Assembly (NCBI GenBank): GCA_021229015.1
Contig: CM037789.1
Coordinates: 24,832,256 to 24,896,255, forward strand
Direction: 5' to 3'
From: Solen grandis
Taxonomy: Eukaryota > Mollusca > Bivalvia > Adapedonta > Solenidae
DNA length: 64,000 bases
The notes beneath the pieces were generated by a model. It searched no databases. It was not told the DNA's origin and saw only the letters and a program-made list of their open reading frames with translations. Positions 10,980 to 22,734 of the stretch are shown here, one piece after another (the first letter of the stretch is position 1; each line of letters begins with the position of its first letter). Made by a program: the position numbers and the translations under genes.

Positions 10980-13017
10980 CATGGAATTGTACTGGGTTAA
11001 TGTCAGGTACGTTTTACGTTTAAGTAATATCTTACCGAAAGAAAATGTACATATTTGGAGAATATCTGAACATCGGTTGTCTAATGCAAATATTGATTTT
11101 ATTAATTTTATTTATCCACAATATTGTGGTATAGGTATACCTGGTAAGGACACTGTATGTTAGATAATGTTAACAGAGGTGTGTTGCATTGCTTAGGAGG
11201 AGGGATATTAGCAATGATGTAGCCCCTATTGATAGTATATATGATAATATACCTTGGATACAAATTCAGTTGTCAAAAGGTGACTATGTTTATATTTTTC
11301 AAGTATACACTCCGTGCAGCAATTACCCAATCTCCGAGTACAGAGAACTCAGGGTTAAGTAAGTTCGTACTCACCATACGGGCGTGTTATATTAATGGGA
11401 GATTTTAACTCGCATCTACAAGGAGCCGTATTTCTAAGGCCGAATGATGCGAGAAGTAGAGAGTTCAGTCATTTTCTGCTGACAAACAATTTGGTATCAG
11501 TCAATACCTTACCGCTCTGCTCAGGGGCTGCGTAGACTTATGTATGTAATAACGGTAAAAGTGAATCACTTATTGATCATATTGTTGTTTCACAGGAATT
11601 TGTAGATATGGTGCAAAGTTGCACAATACTTGACGATAAATGTTTGAATGTATCGTGCCATCGCCCGATACTTGTGTCATTTTGTTTTCGTCCAATTATA
11701 AGGGAAAATGTTAACCTTCCTTACCGTCCAATAAAATGGTCAAACAATAGACAGTTATTCCATACGGAGGTATGTAGGTGAATTGTAAAGGATGTTAAGT
11801 CAAACAAATATTATGACTAGTGGTCACTCATATATTGATGATTTGTATCAGCGGATAGTAGTCTGCATTTCACCTGCGTCTGATAAACATATCTCTTCAT
11901 TTCGTTATCGACACTTTCAAAATCCATACTGAGATCAAACACTTAAAGAACTTCACGGTGTAATGACGGTAAAACGACATGTTTGGCTTAACGAGGGAAG
12001 ACCGCGTGGTGACATGTTCGAGTCATACGTGCATTATAAGAATGCGAAGCGTGCTTTTAGACGTTACCATCGTATTGTAACAGAAAAGTACATGCGGCAT
12101 ACATATGACGATATCGACATCGGCTGTTGATAACTCCCTATTATGGAAATTATTAAATGCAAAGAATTAAAGGAACATTTTATCAGATGGTAGTGAGTTG
12201 ATATTTGATAAGAAAACTAAACCTGACCCAAAGAAATCTCACACGCGTGGGGATTATTCCGCAGAGCTTTACAATGATACGGAACATACGGATTGTGAAT
12301 CCGGTTTTTATGATCATGTGACATCTTTTATTCAACTAGCTAAGTCTTCTATTTTTAGTAAAAAAGAAAAAGATAAAATAGAAAGATGTGAATTTGCACT
12401 TGCTATTAAGGAACTGAACATAGGTAAGGGGTGCGGTTTCGATGGGGTCTATTCTGAGCTTGTTAAGTATGGTGGCATTGTCTTAGAAGATTTACTTTTA
12501 TATTTTTCAATGAAATGTATTCGAACTTTTATAATTATACCCGTCAATCTCAAGAGGGGTATTATTATAACTCTTTTCAAGGGTGGTAATAAGAAGAAGA
12601 CCCTAGTAGTAATAGGACAATAACACTCTCGTCTTCTATACTCAGATTGTATGATTCTATTCTCTTACATTAGTTAAAGAATAAGATTAAGATAAAAATT
12701 CATCCGCTTCAAGGGGGATTTCAGAAAGGTGTTGGTTGCACTATGACAACCTACCTAACTAATGATTATATACATTATTGTAAAGAGAACCAAAGTAAGT
12801 TATATGCTTGTTTTTAGACTGTAGACAAGCCTTGGGTAGTGTTTGCATGACGGTCTTTTTTATAAATTGTATAATTCAGGTATATCCCATCAGTTGTGGC
12901 TCAGTTTTGTTGCATTGCATACTGTTATGTTTAGTACTGTACCATAATAATCTGTCTCATTGGTTCCCTGTTAAACAATCTGCGAGACAGGGAGGACAAT
13001 CTAAAAATAAAATATAA
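10980..13017 (+). mobile_element. Decayed APE-type LINE, endonuclease plus N-terminal half of RT
   Basis: The endonuclease begins at ISEHRLSNANIDFINF near 11067. It continues through MGDFNSHL at 11395-11418 (the GDFN Mg-binding motif) and IDHIVVSQEF near 11572 to an SxHRP-type end near 11660. RT sequence starts near 12390 with ALAIKELNIGKGCGFDGV and runs through IITLFKGGN and QGGFQKGVG near 12710 to about 13017, where homology stops before motif C. There are several stops and frameshifts. The truncated 3' end abuts the minus-strand fragment at 13.03 kb. Confidence 0.8.
12198..12623 (+). pseudogene. RT N-terminal fragment of the LINE
   Basis: This 141-codon open stretch covers the RT entry region. 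It contains IKELNIGKGCGFDGVYSELVKYGG (motif 0/1 with the Gly-x-Asp-Gly signature), a helix-forming stretch and LKRGIIITLFKGGNKKK (motif 1/2). The frame closes before motif A. The first ATG has no meaning as a start because the natural polyprotein begins upstream in the endonuclease. Confidence 0.75.
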
Positions 13018-13029
13018 AAGCCTTAGCGT

Positions 13030-13968
13030 CAATGAAGAAATCAGCAGCAATATTTTCCAAATCACTGACTTATTACGCTTTAAACAAGCTATTGTTTTCT
13101 GTATTTCATCTATAGTTAATGGTACATCTAGCTCATCAATTTGTAAAGGTTATTTGTTATCAAACTGATTATTAAAAAAACGGATTCTGATTTGTTACCA
13201 TTTTTTTTGGAAAAATATTCAAAAAGTGCAGCTAATTCAATATCACATAAATCTTCATTTTTCTTTTTAAACTTATCTATGTATTTCCAGAAATTTTTGG
13301 CGATTGTTTAATTAGTTTTGCAAATCTACTTTGTTCAATTTTCATATAATTTTGTTTGGCAAATCTTTTCACCGAGCGATAATTAGATTTATTTTCTAAG
13401 AAATCTGTTTTATTATTCTCTGTGGGATTTTGTTTATAAAAACTCTCTTCGCATCACGAAATAAACATTTCGCCTCTCGACATTTATAATCAAACCATGG
13501 AGACGTTCGAAATGAAACATTATTAGTACCTTTTGTCAATGATTTTTTTCTACCAAAACGGGCATGAGGAATGTCGTGTATAATTGTTGATATTGAATTG
13601 AGGCAATCATTCATATCTATTTCATTATTTTTTATGTTAATTTATAAATTAAATCTTCACAACTCGATTACGTTATAAATATTCATTAAGCTTGAAATTT
13701 GTGGGAGATTCTCATGTGACCAGTGTAATTCTTCAGAATACTGGTAACCGGTACTAAAATCTCTATTAACGGTCGAAGACAAAATAGAAAACTCAGTTAG
13801 TGAATGGTCCGAGAACTCTGTAATATCTAGTACTTGCATATAGTAAATATAATTTATTATATTTTTGTTTTTAATATTATAATCAATTAAACTATCAACA
13901 GGTCTTTGGTAAAAGAGGCGGATTTCTCGTGCATATGTAATTTTCGTTAAAATGTTATTAATAAACAA
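13030..13968 (-). mobile_element. LINE fragment, endonuclease end to RT start, antisense
   Basis: Read on the minus strand, the end of an APE endonuclease (LDITEFSDHSLTEFSI, the SDH block) lies at about 13780-13830. Next comes the linker, with SPWFDYKCREAKCLFRDAKR near 13440-13500. An NFWKYI block follows near 13290, and RT motif 0 (VPLTIDEIQK) near 13100. Homology ends at the junction with the plus-strand fragment at 13.02 kb. Frames are broken by stops, and no catalytic RT motif is retained. Confidence 0.75.
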
Positions 13969-13969
13969 A

Positions 13970-16047
13970 ACGGGGATGTTACGTTAGGGAGGTCCTTCAT
14001 TGGGATGATTCAATTCGAGATCAATTCCGTAGAGGAATTAAGGTCAATTGCTGTCTTTTAACAGTTTATTGAATAATGTTCATGGAACTGGTCAGAACGA
14101 AATAAATAAAATAACAGCTGAATTCATAGATATTATTCATAAGATTGCTGATCTATTATTTGTTAAGGAGATAAATATCAAAGATTCGAGATTTATTGAA
14201 GAATTTGGAGACAGCAGAGGCTGGTTTGATCAAGAATGCAGGGATGCAAAAAATGTATATAGAAATGCTCTAAACATATTTAATGCTTGCAAAACAGATG
14301 TTAATAGAACAAAAAGTTAGCTGAATACAAAATGCTATACAAAAAATTATTAAAATAAAGAAGAGAGCGTTTCAGTAAAGTAAAGTTAAACAGTTCGAAA
14401 AGTTAAAAGAATAAATCACCTAGGAATTTGTGGAGGCATTTTTCAAAAAAATCTGAATAGGATATTTCTCTAGAGGAATTTCATAAATAATTTTTTGAAA
14501 TATTCCATGAAACTAGCACAAATGTAATAAGTGAAGCAGAGGAGTTGATCAACACGCATGATTTTAATGATAATGACCCCATATACGTGAGGAACTGGAT
14601 AAACCAGGTTGATGAGGTTGTTACGGCTATAAAGAACTTAAAACGAAATAAAGCAGCAACGTGTGATAAATCATTAAAATAATATTTTATAGCAAATTGC
14701 GATATCTTATCTGGTCATATTTGACTTATTTAATATTATATTTAATACAGGTTGCTTTCCTGAAGCGTTGTACAAAAGAGTTATTATCCCATTACATAAA
14801 AAAGGAGATACTAGTGTAAAAAAGTAATTACAGGGGAATTAAATTGATACAATATATGTGTAAACTTTTTACAAGTAATTTAAATACTCGGATTATCAAT
14901 TGGAGGAATAAAATCAATATCATTTCCGATGAACAATAAGGTTTTAAAAATGGTCAATCCACAAAAGATGCTATTTTTATCCTACACAATATGACAGAAA
15001 AAAATGTTAAATAAAAAGAACAGATTATACTGCACATTTGTTGATTTAAAAAAAAAACAACTTTTGATTAAGTGAATCGTAGTGCTCTTTGGCTTAACCC
15101 TTTCCCTCATATAGACTCATTTTGACGCACTCAATAGGTACCACATAAAGCCTGATCTGCAGAAAACCACAGTTAAAACTTACCAAATTTAATTACAAAA
15201 TCCTGATTTCCAGACCACTGAGGAGCAGCGAACAGCATAAAACCTGATAAGCCTGCGAGTTACTCACAGGCTGATCTGGTTTTATGCTGTTCGCATAGGT
15301 CTTTTCATGGTTTCCTCTATGAGGGAAAGGGTTAAAATATACAGGAATGGCCTTAACGGGATGATGTTAGAAATGGTAAAGGCCATGTATACACCAGTTA
15401 AAGCATATATTAAGGTTAAAGGGTCGTACTCGGATTTATTGATATTCTAATTGGCTTGAATCAAGGGGATATCGTCTCCCCGATAACGTTTTCTCTGTTC
15501 ATTAAAGACTTGGAGTTGTTTCTTTTAAACGATGTGAATAGTGGCTTATCAATTGAAGATGTATCATTAATACTGTTATTATTTGCAGATGATATGGTTT
15601 TAATTGGGAATAGCATTCAGAATTTGCAACGAAGTTAAGATAAACTTAACGTATATTGTAATTACTGGGGGCTAGAAGTAAATACTGAGAAGACAAAAGT
15701 AATGGTTTTCAGGAGAAAAGTTAGAACTTAACATTTTGTAATGGAAAAAAAGTTAGAAATTGTGAATAATTTCAATTATCCTGAGTATTACACTGAATTA
15801 CACAGGTAGTTTAGCATTAAATCAGCAAGTGTTATGTGAGAAAATATTAAAAGTAATTATTGTTCTGAATTACAATATAAATAAATATGATTTAAAACCT
15901 AATTTTCACTTCAACTGTTCGATTCGTTTGTTGGTTCTATTTTGAATTATGATAGCGTGTTATGGGGTTTTAGAAAATACAAAGAATTAGAAAGAATTCA
16001 TTAAATATTTTGTAAATTGATATTAGGTGTAAAATCTTCCAGAGACA
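13970..16047 (+). mobile_element. LINE fragment, linker through RT, carrying a MITE insertion
   Basis: The linker motif GWFDQECRDAKNVYRNALNI is at about 14219-14280. RT motif 0 (VVTAIKNLKRNKAAT) is near 14620, motif A (CTFVDLKK) near 15035, GDIVSPITFSLFI (motif B) at 15465-15503 and LLFADDMVLIGNS (motif C) near 15578-15616. EVNTEKTKVMVFR is near 15680, and a post-RT WGF block near 15965. Between motif A and motif B the frame is split by a 234-bp TTAA MITE at 15094-15335. Stops and indels occur throughout. The 3' end is cut by an antisense SINE at 16048. Confidence 0.85.
15094..15335 (-). mobile_element. piggyBac-type MITE, copy 1 (family P, 234 bp), inserted in a LINE RT
   Basis: TTAA lies at 15094-15097 and 15332-15335 around a 234-bp body. 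Its ends are CCCTTTCCCTCATA and the inverse TATGAGGGAAAGGG. The TTAA target duplication and CCCT-type terminus are hallmarks of the piggyBac superfamily. There is no transposase, so mobility would depend on an autonomous relative. The interior carries an imperfect long hairpin around GCCTGCGAG / CACAGGC. The strand label is arbitrary and chosen so that all copies match. Confidence 0.85.
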
Positions 16048-16205
16048 GATGATCATGTAGTGCTGTCACACTGCATAGTAACACGCCGTAGACAGTTGGC
16101 ATGATACCAAACCCAGTTACATTATCCTGACACCGGGCCAACCAGTCCTGGAACTACCCTTATTATGCTGAGCGCCAAGCAAGGGAACTATACCAGACTT
16201 TTTTT
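16048..16205 (-). mobile_element. SINE family A, antisense, partial
   Basis: The body blocks are in reverse: TAGTGCTGTCACACTGCATA, ACACGCCGTAGACAG, TGGCATGATACCAAACCCAG, ACACCGGGCCAACCAGTCC and GCCAAGCAAGGGAACTATAC. The tRNA head and the outer tail are absent. It forms the right edge of the LINE at 14-16 kb. Confidence 0.8.
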
Positions 16206-16579
16206 TTAAATACAAAATATTTGAAATTGATATAACGTTTATGAACAACTTACAGATCATGTACTAACTAGTTTGATTTGGTATTTCCAGGGTATTCCTA
16301 GCTTTGATATCTTCCGCTCACATCGGCTTTTCAAAACGATTATTATCTACATATTTCGTTCTTTCCTTAACGTCAATCATTTGCTGTGTACTGATGTCTT
16401 AACTATTAAAAATAAAATAAGTAAATAAAACAATTTAAAAAAAAACTGTCATAACTCAAATTAAATTTCCGTCCTTCTTGATTGAAATCTGAAAAAAGTA
16501 ATGAGCCGACGGTGAAAAAACACGCGAAATCTGAGTGTTACATCCATATTTGGAAAGCACGTGCACATATGTGAATACT

Positions 16580-16712
16580 TAAACAACTCTACCCGGGTAC
16601 CTCTGTGTACTCGGGGTCTTCCTCCACCTGTAATTAGCTGGACGTCGCTATATGATTGAAATACTATCGCAGCGACGGTAAACCCCAATACAACAACAAC
16701 AACTTAAACAAC
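16580..16712 (+). mobile_element. SINE 3' portion with (CAA)n tail
   Basis: The tail ATTGAAATACTATCGCAGCG, then ACGGTAAACCCCAATA and (CAA)n, matches the 3' end of the family A SINE at 10.2 kb in layout, with a CCCGGGTACCTCTGTGTACT-type block upstream. The promoter head is missing, consistent with 5' truncation. Confidence 0.6.
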
Positions 16713-17460
16713 ACGCTGACGTAACATTCTTTGGCGCCATCTCCTAATATAGAAGTGTGACGCAGTAATAGGGCAGGACAAACTCTAAGTTAGTCAGTGT
16801 TTATGTATCGACTTAGTTCACACTTTTGTCATTAGTAGAAAGGAGAATCTTCGTACATTTCCGCCTACTTCCGACGTTTTTCGGTCAGCTGCCCCAAGTT
16901 GCACGTCGAATACAATTTCTGCTGAGTATAATAAAAAATAGAAATGCACAATACGTCATGTATTATTTTTTAATGTAACAAATAACTGAACAAAAAATAA
17001 TAATAATAAAAAAAAAAAAAAAAAAAGAAGAAGAACATCGGTAAACAAAATTTTAAAACATACCGTGATAAGCCTAACTGGCCTTCAAAGGTTCACAGTA
17101 ATTTTATTAAGATTTAAATTTCGATCTAAAACTTTTCCCTACACTTTGAAATTCTACTACTGAAATGTTTTCAGGCACTATGATTCTTAGAATTCATAGT
17201 TCTGATATTTCTTTAGCACTTGAGCGGCTTCTGTTTTTCTTTTTCTTCTGGCAGCCTTTTAGTCGCGCCTTCCTAGTTTTAACTGGAATCCTTGATTCCA
17301 GTTTCTTCTTGAATTCAGTGTCATTTAGGGACACGAAATGCCTCTTGTGCGTGACCTTTGTCGCAAATAAATAAAATACAAGACACTAAATCCTGAGAAG
17401 GATTGAAAAATATTAAAAATTGTCTCTTCTAAATGTTTCCGTTACCAAGGAAAAATCCAT
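16713..17460. other. No recognised feature
   Basis: AT-rich non-coding sequence with an A-rich simple tract at about 16995-17030. Chance frames are under 70 codons. A TGACGTAA (CRE-like) octamer near 16718 is seen but not interpretable alone. Confidence 0.4.
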
Positions 17461-17711
17461 GGTGGCCTGGATAGCGCAGTGGTTACGCGATTCGCATCTC
17501 ACCATTGCACCCCGGGTACGATACCTGGTCACGTATGTGAGCAAGCACAGTGGTCGCCCGTCCAGACACGTGAATTTTCTCCGAGCTCTCCTTCCACAAT
17601 AATGACCACATACGCCGCCACCAGAGCTATCGAGAGTGATTACTATCAGTTGTAAGAATTTCTTTCGTAATCGATGTAAAATAAATAAATTTTCAACAAC
17701 AACAACAACAA
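17461..17711 (+). mobile_element. tRNA-derived SINE, second family (B), near complete
   Basis: Box A-like GGATAGCGCAGTGGTTACGC is at 17469-17488 and box B-like GGGTACGATACC at 17514-17525. They are followed by a conserved body (GTCGCCCGTCCAGACACGTG, TTTCTCCGAGCTCTCCTTCC) and a short AT stretch ending in (CAA)n. The head resembles a different tRNA from that of family A, and the body is unrelated. The copy looks little damaged, so it may be fairly young. Confidence 0.8.
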
Positions 17712-19215
17712 AAAATCCATATTATCTAAATCTAAAGATTTCCTGCCATCAATGGCAAATTTGATGTCAGTGGCCTGCCCTTAACAGAAAAATCCCCTCA
17801 TTTACTTTTTAACAGGTTTAGGTTGTGTCATCTTGTTTTGACATCTGAAGCACGTGACTCGAGAGAAAATGCCTTGTGCTAAATAGCTTTGACTGACAGC
17901 ACACATGATGCAGTACGGTTCAATGGGTACTTTTATATTTTTAGCTGACAAAACATGACGTAATCATTCGCCGCCTCCACAAGCTTCGTCCATATTGGTT
18001 TTGGTCACGTAGGCGCCATATTTTCTCCATATCAAGATATCACGGACCATGTTATGCATTGTATTTTTCGAATTTTGAACGAAATACAAGCATTTCATTG
18101 GGCGATAAAGTAGGATAAACTGTAATACAATGTACACGGTACATAACCATATCGGCAGGCTCTCTGCGGAAATCGCTATATCGGCAGACTCTCTGCGTTC
18201 GCACCGGTCATTCTCTGCCATAAACACAAGCAAACGCTGGACGGCAGGGAAAGAAACAGACCAATGGTCACTTTTGAAAGTTGAGTTGCTCAATATTAAG
18301 TATTGCACGGAATATTAGAGTATCTTAACTATGTATATGCGTGAAAACTTTTCAATTATCAGCGACTGCGACCTGAAACTCGGCCGAACAGTTTAGTGAT
18401 GTACCAACATAGGCACTTTCTACAGGCGTCAGCAGGTTATTGCTTTGCTTATGTCTATAATATGACCATCAAATGTATTCTTTTCAGTATATTCTTTAAG
18501 AAGATACCGATAAATTGGCCGAATTTAATGTAAATTTCTTGAAAAGCCCCTACTTTCGGTTTTGCCCTTCCAGTGTTTTTTCACTGTTGAGGGAAAGGAG
18601 TCCAGGCCAAAAGGGGGGGGGGGTGAGCTTAAAAAGGGGGATTATTCTGCTATGTATAATGTAAGCCTTTTATTGTATTTTACTCTTATTTAATAATGTT
18701 TTATTGCATAATATATAATAAGACCGATGATACAACATGTTTGAACAGTTTTATTAAGAATATAACATTAAAAAAAAATGCAACAGTGAGTCCATGCACA
18801 CAGTGGTAGGTAAACTGTCATAGTTATGGGGGCGGGGGATGAAAGAAAACAGAAAATGGGGGGCGGAGGATCCGCCTATATTCTCCGAATATTTTGAACA
18901 ATAAAAACAACAACAACAACAAAAAAAAAAAACAAAAAAAAAACAAAAAAAAACACACTGCCTTCATTTGTTCCAATACACACCGTTTATTCTCTCCTAT
19001 GTAAGAAGTAAGATAGTTTTTTTTTGTGGCGAAATAAATCAACAACTTATTACACATTCGATAAGTACTAAAACTCTTTAGCTGCAAAGTGCCTTGAGAT
19101 ATGAGGTATTTCTTCTCGCATTTATATTTTTCATTCATACTGAAAAACTAAAACTAAGCCTATCGCGTTGCTATGGCAACTGAAGGTGATATTAAAGTCA
19201 ATATTTAAAATAGAT
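17712..19215. other. Non-coding stretch with simple repeats
   Basis: A local duplication of TATCGGCAG(G/A)CTCTCTGCG occurs at about 18150-18200. A G-run lies near 18612-18622, and a C/A-rich low-complexity tract at about 18900-18955. The minus-strand frame at 17964-18308 (114 codons) has no recognised family and overlaps the duplication, so it is not called as a gene. Confidence 0.45.
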
Positions 19216-19469
19216 AAATTAACATTTATTTTTTAAAATAGAAAAATGTGACACTGGCCTTGCAAAATCCGAAATCCGTCCAACGTGAATGTGTATGATA
19301 CAGTCTGAAACTGTTGCGAGTCCCATGTGGACTCAAGCATGGTCGTTTCAGATTGCTGATCGACGTTCTCTTCAGTATGGTGTCCCTCCGTCATCGATGT
19401 TTCGCCCCTGAACCATAGACATCTGATGGAGGGTGGGGCCCACCGCAACACGGTGTGAACGTCGATAGC

Positions 19470-20351
19470 TTACTTCTTCCAGCTTGTCTCCTCTCGTCGT
19501 AGCCACAGCCAGCTAGACGAACGCTCTGCAGCTTGGCTCAGTTTCTGGATAAGTCGCCGTCTGTCTCTGCCAGTAGTCCCAATCGCTGTCATCAGTCGAC
19601 ACATAGACTGAGCGCAAAACCCTCTGGCGCCTACTTCTATCGGGAACAGCCATGTACGCCAGCCTAGTTGCTTACAGTCGTTCAGAAGCTCTGTGTACTT
19701 GGCGTTCTTTCTTTCGTAGGCCTCCTCGCATCTGGTCTCCCATGGTACTGTCAATTCAATCACGATGAGTCGCTTTCCTGTCTCAGACCACAGTACTATG
19801 TCGGGTCTTAGGTTTGTGTGCACTATGTCTGGGAACACCAGCTTCTTATCTAGGTCGACCCTCATGTTCCACTCACTTGTGCCATCCAGGATTGATGATT
19901 ACTGTGGGAACTTAGCCCTTGCAGTTTTACCCTGCTTCACCAAATTGATGTGCTGTCTCTGGGAGTTACTCCTGTGTTCCTTTTTTCTCTCTTGTTCAAG
20001 CCAGTCAGCCACCTCTCTGAGGACGTTGTCATGACGCCATCTGTATCTTCCTTGAGATAGTGCTGTGGAACGGGAAGAAAGAACATGCTCTAGGGTGCCT
20101 GGACGCTCAATGAGGTGGCATTTTGGATCATCTGTGAGTCCCCATCGGCAAAGATTAGCTGGGGATGGCAGAAGGTCATGAACTGACCTGAGTAGGAAGG
20201 ATAGTCTTAATGGTTCATACTTCCATATGTCCTCCCAGGTCAGCTTCCTGTCCATGGTGTTCCAATTTGTCCATGCCCCCTGCGATCCCATCTCTACTGC
20301 CCTAGCTTGTCTCCTGTTCTCTTCTGTCCTCCTGACTTCTGCCTGGATCAT
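19470..20351 (-). pseudogene. Zinc-knuckle region and restriction-like endonuclease of the LINE
   Basis: One frame is interrupted only by an in-frame TAA at 19899-19901. The first part carries CRWGLTDDPKCHL followed by a His in GTLEHVLSS, the place of the CCHC knuckle between RT and endonuclease. Later Cys positions expected for the knuckle read Ile and Arg here, so it is probably damaged. After the stop, NLRPDIVLW and VIELTVPWE supply the PD...E core of the restriction-like fold (PD and E about 15 residues apart). EVGARGF and SSSWLWLRR follow. The role is site nicking at the target. It is not translatable as one protein as it stands. Confidence 0.85.
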
Positions 20352-20399
20352 GGCTCGCCTATATTTCTGGTCTGCCCGGCTCCACAGGTTGATTTTTTC

Positions 20400-22051
20400 A
20401 CACCAATCCCTTGACGCCCAACAGCGGTTATATCAACAATGTCTCTGTGCCTGAGATCACTCTCCGCCTGGCCGACCGTCTCTGTAACTGACCATTTCCT
20501 GCCCGTACGTGTAACAATACCAGCATCTCGAATGTGCTCATCTGGGGAGTCTCTTAGAGTAAGTACCAGTCTCGTCTTGGCTGTCTTGAATTCCTCGACC
20601 TGTGATGAAAGCGGGAGTTGTAGCTTATTGCTCTTTCCATATAGCCCTACACTGGAAAAGCTTGGTGGAATTCCTAGCCACTTTCTTAGATGACGGCTAG
20701 TGATCCTCTCCAAGGCTTCTATTGTTGAGCTTGGGATGTCGTACAGCATCATGGGCCAGATCAGCCTAGGTAGTAAGGCATGCTGGTACAACCAGGCTTT
20801 GAACTTTCCAGGTAGGTTGCTTAGGTCTATCTTCTTCAGTCCCTCTTCTACCTGGGTCTCTAATTTTCTGACATTATCTCTGTCTTCAAGGCTTGCATCA
20901 AACCACTTCCCTAGGCATTTGATTGGACTGTTGGTAATTGATGGGATCTCCTCATTCTGTACACGAAGAGAGAATATGTCTGTTGGTTTGCCATTCCTGA
21001 TGATGAGAGATCTGGACTTTGCGGTCTTGAATTTCATTCTAGCCCATGACGCGACGTCTGTCAGAGCTGTTAGCATCCATCTTGCCTGTACATGTGTAGT
21101 TGTTGTTAGAGTGAGGTCGTCCATGAAACCTCTACCAGATGGAAGATATATCCCTGATTCCGTCTTTGGTCCGCGTGTCTTTCTGAGGGCTGCATTGATC
21201 AATATGTTCATGCCCATGATAAAAAAGTACCACAGAAACTGTACATCCTGTGACAATTCCTTTCTCCAACTTCTGCCTGTCTGTCAGCTGGTCACCAACA
21301 GAGAACCTGAGTCTTATCCCGTCAAGGTAGCTGGTGAGGATTTTCTGTACATGCTGAGGTATGTGGTAGTGCTGGAGAGCTGTGTAGATCAGCTGGTGAG
21401 AAATGGAGCCATATGCGTTGGCTAGATCGAGCCAAACCACTGTAAGGTCTTTTTTTCCTGCCTTTGCCTCTCGTATTAGTTGAGTTATGGCACTTGTGTG
21501 TTCTACACAGCCGGAGAATCCTGGAACTCCTCTCTTTTGGACCGAGGTATTGATGTACTTGTTGGCTGTGAGGTAGGTCGTACACCTTCTGGCTAGTTCA
21601 GCAAAGAATATCTTCCCTTCTACATTTAGCATAGAGATGGTCCGGAACTGGTTGATAGTTGTAGAGTTCCTTTCCTTGGGAGTGAATATTCCCTCTGCTT
21701 CCTTCCAGGCCTCTGGTATTTCCCCTTTCCTCCAAACCACCTTAAAGATCCTCCATAACCGTTTCAGTATGAGAGGGCACATCTTGTAAACTTTATACGG
21801 GATGGCATTGGGTCCAGGAGCAGAACCATATCTAGCTTTCTTGACCATATCCTTTACGTCACTCAGAGTTGGTTCTGATGTCGGGAACTCAACTTCTGGA
21901 GGAGGTGTTGGTTCAATCCTTTCACAGTCCCCTAGTGCGTCGTTTCTTATGGCGTCGGAGTGTGTCTCGTGAAGGTATCTCTGGACCTCTTCAACTGTTG
22001 ATTCTAAAACTCCGGACCGCTCTTTGTCTAGAAGATTGCGCGCAAACTTGT
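20400..22051 (-). pseudogene. Reverse transcriptase of the RLE-type LINE
   Basis: The frame is open from the gap edge (22051) through the ATG at 21848. It includes GSAPGPNAIPYKVYK (motif 0/1), INQFRTISMLNVEGKIFF (motif 2), SVQKRGVPGFSGCVEHTS (motif 3), VVWLDLANAYGSISH (motif A, catalytic Asp present) and GIVTGCTVSVVLF (motif B). A one-base shift at the A6 run at 21221-21226 moves reading to the next frame. That frame holds GRGFMDDLTLTT (motif C, FxDD with both Asp) and FKTAKSRSLIIRNGK, and runs to about 20400, where a second shift occurs near the T run at about 20393-20398. It copies element RNA by target-primed reverse transcription in intact relatives. Confidence 0.85.
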
Positions 22052-22151
22052 NNNNNNNNNNNNNNNNNNNNNNNNNNNNNNNNNNNNNNNNNNNNNNNNN
22101 NNNNNNNNNNNNNNNNNNNNNNNNNNNNNNNNNNNNNNNNNNNNNNNNNNN
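22052..22151. other. Assembly gap, 100 N
   Basis: Exactly 100 N, the conventional value for a join of unknown length. The left flank ends AAACTTGT and the right flank begins AAAACTTGT, so the two edges share AAACTTGT. Confidence 0.99.
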
Positions 22152-22734
22152 AAAACTTGTCTCTTATAATAGACCTCACATTCTAAAAACAAATAAATCC
22201 ATAAAAAAATGTCCCCAAAAAAATTTTCCAAAATTTAAAGGGAATTTTATGTCAACTAAAATAAATTTACATAAAACAATGTTTTTTTTCTTTGCCATGC
22301 AGACTGTAGAAACTGAGCTACAAACTGTATGAGCAAACAGGATCGAGACCGGATCAGAAGCTCTTATAAAGGAACTTTCTGATCGGGTTTGGGCTCTGTT
22401 TCCCAAAATGCTAAAATATGCATTTATAATTTTACAAGGTAAAGTTTTAAAATCCCCTTCTATCAGTTTTCCCATGCTGAAGAAATTTATACCCCAAAAC
22501 ATTTCCCATAGAATTGTCTAAACTGCCAGGTTATATTTTTGGGGCTTAGAACCCCTTGAAATCATTTAAATTTATGCTAAAAAAACCCCTCTTACCTCTG
22601 AATATTCATTTTTTCATTTGACTTAATGCGAATGTTAATTTTCTAAAATAAAATGGTCTATAGAAGAAAATGGACTATAGACTGTTTTTCGAGGCCCTTT
22701 TGATGTAGTGCTGTCTGTTACTGTGATACCAAAA

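Larger units (their letters stand above)
19220..22051 (-). mobile_element. LINE with C-terminal restriction-like endonuclease (R2/Hero-type), 5' end lost in a gap
   Basis: On the minus strand an RT, a zinc-knuckle-like region and a PD-(D/E)xK-type restriction-like endonuclease follow one another over about 2.6 kb, then a ~230-bp 3' region at 19220-19450. This order defines the RLE class (R2, R4, CRE, NeSL, Hero); Hero-like is my best guess. The copy has about two frameshifts and one in-frame stop, much better preserved than the APE-type fragments. Coding continues up to the 100-N gap, so the N-terminal DNA-binding part is not visible. Confidence 0.85.

Noticed and set aside
17964..18318. 114- and 62-codon frames on opposite strands
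   Set aside because: No recognisable motif; they overlap a local duplication and lie in non-coding-looking sequence.
19765..21425. Plus-strand frames of 84-241 codons over the 19.2-22.05 kb element
   Set aside because: The minus strand carries ordered RT and endonuclease motifs; the plus-strand frames are shadows without motifs.
21869..22332. Frames spanning the N runs (also at 38230-38615 and 61894-62109)
   Set aside because: The N stretch is a placeholder of unknown length, so frame continuity across it has no meaning.
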